Below the pieces are notes generated by a model. That model searched no databases, had not been told where the DNA came from, and saw nothing but the letters and a program-made list of their open reading frames with translations. Below, in pieces: positions 56,694 to 64,000 of a DNA stretch of 64,000 bases; position 1 is the stretch's first letter, and each line of letters opens with the position of its first letter. The position numbers and the translations under genes were made by a program. The DNA is from Siphonodentalium dalli (Eukaryota > Mollusca > Scaphopoda > Gadilida > Siphonodentaliidae), in the NCBI GenBank assembly GCA_032622095.1, contig CP136062.1:16025710-16089709 (forward strand), given 5' to 3'.

Positions 56694-56790
56694 AAAGATT
56701 CACTAGATCCAGGAGAAATTTAATTTGAAGAAGACTTCAGCGTGTATTTTTACCCACCATGTGATACAGAAGAGGACACAGTCAAAGATT
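56694..56790 (+). pseudogene. Exon-like spacer in satellite, copy 1 (13-bp deletion)
   Basis: AAAGATTCACTAGATCCAGG lacks the CCCTGCTGCAA present in other copies, then continues to GAGGACACAGTCAAAG. Described fully under 57505-57611. Confidence 0.75.
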
Positions 56791-57504
56791 TCAATTGATT
56801 AGTTACCATTAGTTACCACAACTCAAGTCACCATAATATTAGTTACCACAACTCAAGTCACCATAACATTAGTTACCACAACTCAAGTCACCATGACATT
56901 AGTTACAACAACTCAAGTCACCATGACATTTCAATTGATTAGTTACCACAACTCAAGTCACCATAACATTAGTTACCACAACTCAAGTCACCATAACATT
57001 AATTAACACAACTCAAGTCACCATAACATTAGTTACCGCAACTCAAGTCACCATAACATTTCAATTGATAATTAGTTACCACAACTCAAGTCACCATAAC
57101 ATTTCAATTGATTCGTTACCACAACTTAAATCACCGTAACATTTCACTTGATTAGTTATCACAACTCAAGTCAACATAACATTTCATTTGACTAGTTACC
57201 ACAACTCAAGTCACCATAACATTTCATTTGATTAGTTTCCACAACTCAAGTCAACATAACATTTCATTTGATTAGTCACCACAACTCAAGTCACCATAAC
57301 ATTAGTTACCGCAACTCAAGTCACCATAACATTTCAATTGATTAGGTACCACAACTCAAGTCACCGTAACATTTCATTTGATTAGTTACCGCAAATCAAG
57401 TGACCATAACATTTCAATTGATTAGTTACCGCAACTCCAGTCACAATAACATTTCAATTGATTAGTTACCACAACTGAAGTCACCATAAAATTCCATTTT
57501 TTTT

Positions 57505-57611
57505 AAAGATTCACCCTGCTGCAACTAGATCCAGGAGAAATTTAATTTGAAGAAGACTTCAGCGTGTATTTTTACCCACCATGTGATACAGAAGAGGACA
57601 CAATCAAAGAT
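57505..57611 (+). pseudogene. NSMAF-like: Exon-like spacer in satellite, copy 2 (reference copy)
   Basis: A T-rich run ending in AAAG (acceptor-like) precedes a frame RFTLLQLDPGEI, TAA, FEEDFSVYFYPPCDTEEDTI + KDFN. Across the single stop it reads as ordinary protein. From memory of the family, it resembles the N-terminal segment of the BEACH/WD protein NSMAF (FAN), where RFSLLLL...YYFE occupies the equivalent position; the stop would replace a Tyr. Every complete copy in the array shares the TAA, so it predates amplification. The segment ends directly in the satellite core. The identity is unverified and the exon-like nature is moderately supported. Confidence 0.5.
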
Positions 57612-58202
57612 TTCAATTGATTAGTTACCATTAGTTACCACAACTCAAGTCACCATAACATTAGTTACCACAACTCAAGTCCCCATAACATTAGTTACCA
57701 CAACTCAAGTCACCATGACATTTCAATTGATTAGTTACCACAACTCAAGTCACCATAACATTTCAATTGATTAGTTACCACAACTCAAGTCAACATAACA
57801 TTTCAATTGATTAGTTACCACAACTCAAGTCACCATAAAATTTCATTTGATTAGTTATCACAACTCAAGTCAACATAACATTTCATTTGACTAGTTACCA
57901 CAACTCAAGTCACCATAACATTTCATTTGATTAGTTTCCACAACTCAAGTCAACATAACATTTCATTTGATTAGTCACCACAACTCAAGTCACCATAACA
58001 TTAGTTACCGCAACTCAAGTCACCATAACATTTCAATTGATTAGGTACCACAACTCAAGTCACCGTAACATTTCATTTGATTAGTTACCGCAAATCAAGT
58101 GACCATAACATTTCAATTGATTAGTTACCGCAACTCCAGTCACAATTACATTTCAATTGATTAGTTACCACAACTGAAGTCACCATAAAATTCCATTTTT
58201 TT

Positions 58203-58309
58203 AAAGATTCACCCTGCTGCAACTAGATCCAGGAGAAATTTAATTTGAAGAAGACTTCAGCGTGTATTTTTACCCACCATGTGATACAGAAGAGGACACA
58301 ATCAAAGAT
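58203..58309 (+). pseudogene. Exon-like spacer in satellite, copy 3
   Basis: Essentially identical to copy 2, 698 bp downstream, with the same in-frame TAA. Confidence 0.75.
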
Positions 58310-58902
58310 TTCAATTGATTAGTTACCATTAGTTACCACAACTCAAGTCACCATAACATTAGTTACCACAACTCAAGTCCCCATAACATTAGTTACCACA
58401 ACTCAAGTCACCATGACATTTCAATTGATTAGTTACCACAACTCAAGTCACCATAACATTTCAATTGATTAGTTACCACAACTCAAGTCAACATACCATT
58501 TCATTTGATTAGTTACCACAACTCAAGTCACCATAAAATTTCATTTGATTAGTTACCACAACTCAAGTCACCATAACATTTCAATTGATTAGTTACCACA
58601 ACTCACGTCACCATAACATTTCAATTGATAATTAGTTACCACAACTCAAGTCACCATAACATTTCAATTGATAATTAGTTACCACAACTCAAGTCACCAT
58701 AACATTTCAATTGATTAGTTACCACAACTCAAGTCACCATAACATTTCAATTGATAATTAGTTACCACAACTCAAGTCACCATAACATTTCAATTGATTA
58801 GTTACCACAACTCAAATCACCATAACATTTCATTTGATTAGTTATCACAACTCAAGTAAACATAACATTTCATTTGACTAGTTACCACAACTCAAGTCAC
58901 CA

Positions 58903-59813
58903 CTTTCTTTTGCAATGTCCCCAATATAGTCAAATTAGAGCTGATATGATAGCCGCTCTGCCATTTTCGCCAGCAGATGTGAACATTGATGTCCTATTAT
59001 ATGGGTCTAATGAGATGTCCGATGAAACAAATTCTATAATATTTGAAGCTGTACAACTGTTTATTATCCAAAGTCGACGTTTCGATAATGTGTGAGCTCC
59101 GTGCGCAGGGGGTCGTGTATGTGAACATGATGTGCATAACTTGTATGTATAAATATGTAAGTCGCGTTTCTGCACATTGTGTTCGGGCATATCCGCCTGT
59201 CTGCCCACGGAGTGCATGCTCAACCGTGCTGACCTTGGCATATTAATGGACTTACTACTGATTGTACTTACATGTACTAATTGTATCTAGATTATATTGA
59301 TACGCACTACAAGTATAACAATTATCCTAATATATACTTATTTTCATGCATCATCTCTCCTGTGTGCCGAGACGTATTTGGGGTCTAATTCCGTTTCTAT
59401 ATTGGACAACACACCATGATTTAACGCCAAAATGTAAAATTTAGATTATGACTGAGGGATTATTGTATACAGCATTTATCACACTTCTTTTCCACCTACT
59501 TTACTATCTTTCTTGTCTATTTCATAATCTCCTCCCTTCTATCACTCCTCCATCTTTCTGATCCCTGCACTCGCTTAACTAACTTCCCAACATTTATTTG
59601 AAAACACAGAACAATATTCAAATTCCCGTCCTTTTTACCCTGTAGCTGTCTGTATTGACACTCGGGGTAACATTTTTGTAGAAAAAGATTTTTATAAAAG
59701 CCATAGGCTCATGGCTTGTTATCTAATCCTCATTTGAACTATGTTTTTTCTCAATATGTATAATTGTCAATGTGATGTTCTGTTCTTTTGTTCAAATAAA
59801 TATTGTTTACACT
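58903..59813 (+). mobile_element. 5'-truncated non-LTR retrotransposon (911 bp) with 9-bp target duplication
   Basis: The satellite is interrupted exactly between two copies of AAGTCACCA (58894-58902 and 59814-59822). The insert begins in the last ~65 codons of a reverse-transcriptase ORF and continues through a ~720-bp 3' UTR to TTCAAATAAATATTGTTTAC + ACT, containing an AATAAA. Heavy 5' truncation and a short target duplication are typical of LINE retrotransposition. The family is probably CR1/L2/jockey-like. Confidence 0.85.
58904..59095 (+). pseudogene. C-terminal remnant of LINE ORF2 (reverse transcriptase)
   Basis: The frame begins FLLQCPQYSQIRADMIAALP and ends EAVQLFIIQSRRFDNV before TGA at 59093. 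An [H]FLL.CP.Y...R motif followed by a short helical tail (LLYGSNEMSDETNSIIFEAV) is typical of the extreme C-terminus of jockey/CR1-type ORF2 proteins, downstream of the polymerase domain. All catalytic motifs are missing, so it is inactive. The upstream in-frame codons are satellite, not element. Confidence 0.75.
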
Positions 59814-59919
59814 AAGTCACCATAACATTTCATTTGAGTAGTTACCGCAACTCAAGTGACCATAACATTTCAATTGATTAGTTACCGCAACTCCAGTCAC
59901 CATAACATTTCATTTTTTT

Positions 59920-60027
59920 AAAGATTCACCCTGCTGCAACTAGATCCAGGAGAAATTTAATTTGAAGAAGACTTCAGCGTGCATTTTTACCCACCATGTG
60001 ATACAGAAGAGGACACAATCAAAGATT
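59920..60027 (+). pseudogene. Exon-like spacer in satellite, copy 4
   Basis: Complete, with the same TAA. CGTGCATTTTTACCC here against CGTGTATTTTTACCC in the other copies (Tyr codon to His). Confidence 0.75.
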
Positions 60028-62573
60028 TCAATTGATTAGTTACCATTAGTTACCACAACTCAAGTCACCATAACATTAGTTACCACAACTCAAGTCACCA
60101 TGACATTAGTTACCACAACTCAAGTCACCATGACATTTCAATTGATTAGTTACCACAACTCAAGTCACCATAACATTTAAATTGATTAGTTACCACAACT
60201 CAAGTCACCATAACATTAGTTACCACAACTCAAGTCACCATAACATTAATTAACACAACTCAAGTCACCATAACATTAGTTACCGCAACTCAAGTCACCA
60301 TAACATTAGTTACCACAACTCAAGTCACCACAACATTAGTTACCACAACTCAAGTTACCACAACATTAGTTACCGCAACTCAAGTCACCATAACATTAGT
60401 TACAAGAACTCAAGTCACCATAACATTAGTTACCACAACTCAAATCACCATAACATTAGTTACCACAACTCAAGTCACCATGACATTTCAATTGATTAGT
60501 TACCACAACTCAAGTCACCATAACATTTCAATTGATTAGTTACCACAACTCAAGTCAACATAACATTTCAATTGATTAGTTACCACAAATCAAGTCACCA
60601 TACAATTTCATTTGATTAGTTACCACAACTCAAGTCACCATAACATTTCAATTGATTAGTTACCACAACTCACGTCACCATAAAATTTCAATTGATTAGT
60701 TACCACAACTCACGTCACCATAACATTTCAATTGATAATTAGTTACCACAACTCAAGTCACCATAACATTTCAATTTATAATCAGTTACCACAACTCAAG
60801 TTACCATAACATTTCAATTGATAATTAGTTACCACAACACAAGTCACCATAACATTTCAATTGATAATTAGTTACCACAACTCAAGTCACCATAACATTT
60901 CAATTGATTAGTTACCACAACTCGAATCACCATAACATTTCATTTGATTAGTTATCACAACTCAAGTAAACATAACATTTCATTTGACTAGTTACCACAA
61001 CTCACGTCACCATAACATTTCATTTGAGTAGTTACCACAACTCAAGTCACCATAACATTAGTTACCACAACTCAAGTCACCATAACATTAGTTACCACAA
61101 CTCAAGTCACCATAACATTAATTAACACAACTCAAGTCACCATAACATTAGTTACCGCAACTCAAGTCACCATAACATTAGTTACCACAACTCAAGTCAC
61201 CACAACATTAGTTACCACAACTCAAGTCACCATAACATTAGTTTCCACAACTCAAGTCACCATAACATTAGTTACCACAACTCAAGTCACCATAACATTA
61301 GTTACCACAACTCAAGTCACCATAACATTAGTTACCACAACTCAAGTCACCATAACATTAATTAACACAACTCAAGTCACCATAATATTAGTTACCGCAA
61401 CTCAAGTCACCATAACATTAGTTACCACAACTCAAGTCACCACAACATTGGTTACCACAACTCAAGTCACCATAACATTACTTTCCACAACTCAAGTCAC
61501 CATAACATTAGTTACCACAACTCAAGTCACCACAACATTAGTTACCACAACTCAAGTTACCATAACATTAGTTACCACAACTCAAGTCACCATAACATTA
61601 GTTACCACAACTCAAGTCACCATAACATTAATTAACACAACTCAAGTCACCATAACATTAGTTACCGCAACTCAAGTCACCATAACATTAGTTACCACAA
61701 CTCAAGTCACCACAACATTAGTTACCACAACTCAAGTTACCATAACATTAGTTTCCACAACTCAAGTCACCATAACATTTCAATTGATTAGTTACCATAA
61801 CTCTAGTCAGCACAACATTTCATTTGATTAGTTACCACAACTCAAGTCACCACAACATTAGTTACCACAACTCATGTTACCATAACATTAGTTTCCACAA
61901 CTCAAGTCACCATAACATTTCAATTGATTAGTTACCATAACTCTAGTCAGCACAACATTTCATTTGATTAGTTACCACAACTCAAGTCACCACAACATTA
62001 GTTACCACAACTCATGTTACCATAACATTAGTTACCACAACTCAAGTCACCATAACATTAGTTACCACAACTCAAGTCACCATAACATTAGTTACCACAA
62101 CTCAAGTCACCATGACATTTCAATTGATTAGTTACCACAACTCAAGTCACCATAACATTTCAATTGATTAGTTACCACAACTCAAGTCAACATAACATTT
62201 CAATTGATTAGTTACCACAACTCAAGTCACCATAAAATTTCATTTGATTAGTTACCACAACTCAAGTCACCATAACATTTCAATTGATTAGTTACCACAA
62301 CTCACGTCACCATAACATTTCAGTTGATAATTAGTTACCACAACTCAAGTCACCATAACATTTCAATTGATAATCAGTTACCACAACTCAAGTCACCATA
62401 ACATTTCAATTGATAATTAGTTACCACAACTCAAGTCACCTTAACATTTCAATTGATTAGTTACCACAACTCAAATCACCATAACATTTCATTTGATTAG
62501 TTATCACAACTCAAGTAAACATAACATTTGATTAGTTACCACAACTCAAGTCACCATAAACTTTCATTTTTTT

Positions 62574-62630
62574 AAAGATTCACCCTGCTGCAACTAGATC
62601 CAGGAGAAATTTAATTTGAAGAAGACTTCA
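62574..62630 (+). pseudogene. Exon-like spacer in satellite, copy 5 (3'-truncated)
   Basis: Ends at GAAGAAGACTTCA, which joins directly to AGTCACCATAAC of the satellite. The shared TCA(A)G microhomology suggests unequal exchange at this point. Confidence 0.75.
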
Positions 62631-63923
62631 AGTCACCATAACATTAGTTACCACAACTCAAGTCACCATAACATTAGTTACCCCAACTCAAGTTACCACA
62701 ACATTAGTTACCACAACTCAAGTCACCATAACATTAGTTACCACAACTCAAGTCACCATAACATTTCAATTGATTAGTTACCATAACTCTAGTCAACACA
62801 ACATTTCATTTGATTAGTTACCACAACTCAAGTCACCATAACATTTGTTACCACAACTCATGTTACCATAACATTTCAATTGATTAGTTACCATAACTCA
62901 AGTCACCATAACATTTCATTTGATTAGTTACCACAACTCAAGTCACCATAAAATTAGTTACCGCAACTCAAGTCACCATAACATTAGTTACCACAACTCA
63001 AGTCACCATAACATTCGTTACCACAACTCAAGTCACCATAACATTAGTTACTGCAACTCAAGTCACCATAACATTAGTTACCACAATTCAAGTCACCATA
63101 ACATTAGTTACCATAACTCAAGTCACCATAACATTTTTATTTGATTAGTTACCACAACTCAAGTCACCATAACATTTCATTTGATTAGTTACCACAACTC
63201 AAGTCACCATAACATTTCAATTGATTAGTTACCACAACTCAAGTCACCATAACATTTCAGTTGATTAGTTACCACAACTCCAGTCACCATAACATTTCAT
63301 TTGATTAGTTACCACAACTCAAGTTCTCATAAAATTTCATTTGATTAGTTACCGCAACTCATATCACCATAACATTTCAATTGATTAGTTACCACAACTC
63401 ACGTCACCATAACATTTCAATTGATAATTAGTTACCACAACTCAAGTCACCATAACATTTCAATTGATAATCAGTTACCACAAATCAAGTCACCATAACA
63501 TTTCAATTGATTATTAGTTACCACAACTCAAGTCACCATAACATTTCAATTGATAATTAGTTACCACAACTCAAGTCACCATAACATTTCAATTGATAAT
63601 TAGTTACCACAACTCAAGTCACCATAACATTTCAATTGATAATTAGTTACCACAACTCAAGTCACCATAACATTTCAATTGATTAGTTACCACAACTCAA
63701 ATCACCATAACATTTCATTTGATTAGTTATCACAACTCAAGTCAACATAACATCTCATTTGACTAGTTACCACAACTCAAGTCACCATAACATTTCATTT
63801 GAGTAGTTACCGCAACTCAAGTGACCATAACATTTCAATTGATTAGTTACCGCAACTCAAGTCACCATACCATTTCAATTGATTAGTTACCACAACTGAA
63901 GTCACCATAACATTTCATTTTTT

Positions 63924-64000
63924 TAAAGTTTCACCCTGCTGCAACTAGATCCAGGAGAAATTTAATTTGAAGAAGACTTCAGCGTGTATTTTTATCCACC
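63924..64000 (+). pseudogene. Exon-like spacer in satellite, copy 6 (cut by window end)
   Basis: AAAGTTTCACCCTGCTGCAA onward, same TAA; the window ends inside it. The array therefore continues beyond the window. Confidence 0.75.

Larger units (their letters stand above)
56107..64000 (+). repeat. Large satellite array, 30/40/43-bp units, extends beyond window
   Basis: The core AGTTACCACAACTCAAGTCA + CCATAACATT (30 bp) occurs alone, with TTCAATTGATT (40-bp unit) or with TTCAATTGATAATT (43-bp unit). Runs of pure 30-bp units (60030-60480, 61030-61760) alternate with 40/43-bp runs. A higher-order repeat is clear: the blocks starting near 57300 and 58000 are almost identical over >300 bp, and the landmark AAAGATTCACCCTGCTG lies 698 bp apart (57505, 58203). 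Runs of 30-bp units leave frames open for up to 127 codons (TTTQVTITLV repeats); these are not genes. Interrupted at 58903-59813 by a retrotransposon. Confidence 0.95.

Noticed and set aside
61448-61831. 127-codon ORF with TTTQVTITLV repeats
   Set aside because: It lies wholly within 30-bp satellite units; openness follows from a unit length divisible by three.

Overview
This is a eukaryotic, almost certainly animal, window: AT-rich, intron-style splice signals, no operon-like gene packing, and dense small DNA-transposon derivatives (MITEs) with hAT, piggyBac and TA-target hallmarks. The dispersed ACATGTACATGT motif, the 5S-rRNA-derived repeats and the 3' end of a CR1/L2/jockey-like non-LTR retrotransposon suggest a marine invertebrate (amphioxus, hemichordate, echinoderm, brachiopod or mollusc type). 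The sequence alone does not settle which. No complete, convincing protein-coding gene is present. Nearly all open frames of 60-100 codons look like chance frames or frames carried by tandem repeats.

Layout. 1-5 kb: unique AT-rich DNA with nested MITEs (a hAT element inside a TA-target MITE, both with readable target duplications). 5.4-7 kb: an irregular ~155-bp repeat array carrying CAAGATGGCCGC motifs. 8.1-9.8 kb: a head-to-tail cluster of one MITE family, one copy carrying a 5S rRNA-like segment. 11-19 kb: transposon remnants, a second 5S-like segment and two NRF1-like palindromes. 19.2-22.1 kb: foldback elements, a broken P-loop ATPase fragment and a short MADF-type DNA-binding ORF beside a Harbinger-like end. 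22.2-23.4 kb: a 55-bp satellite with higher-order structure. 25-32 kb: foldback elements, a 385-bp tandem array, an element full of GCGCTTAAGCGC palindromes, and a possible first exon with a strong splice donor near 30465. 32.2-37 kb: a composite hAT/piggyBac-like MITE, then a long inverted repeat with many poly-G/C runs. 37-43 kb: scattered MITEs and a possible terminal exon. 43-56 kb: fewer MITEs, a 30-bp minisatellite open on both strands, a decayed fibronectin-III-like fragment and a C2H2 zinc-finger pseudogene. 56.1-64 kb (running off the window): a ~7.9-kb satellite with 30/40/43-bp units, recurrently interrupted by an exon-like 'spacer' and once by a retrotransposon 3' end.

The window is best read as an intergenic or intronic repeat landscape and not as a functional gene cluster. 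The least expected structures are the satellite whose higher-order unit includes an apparently captured coding exon with a shared in-frame stop, the composite MITE in which a piggyBac-like element sits at an identical internal position in two hAT copies, and the 5S-rRNA-bearing MITE. Family names rest on termini, target duplications and motifs read by eye; no database search was possible.
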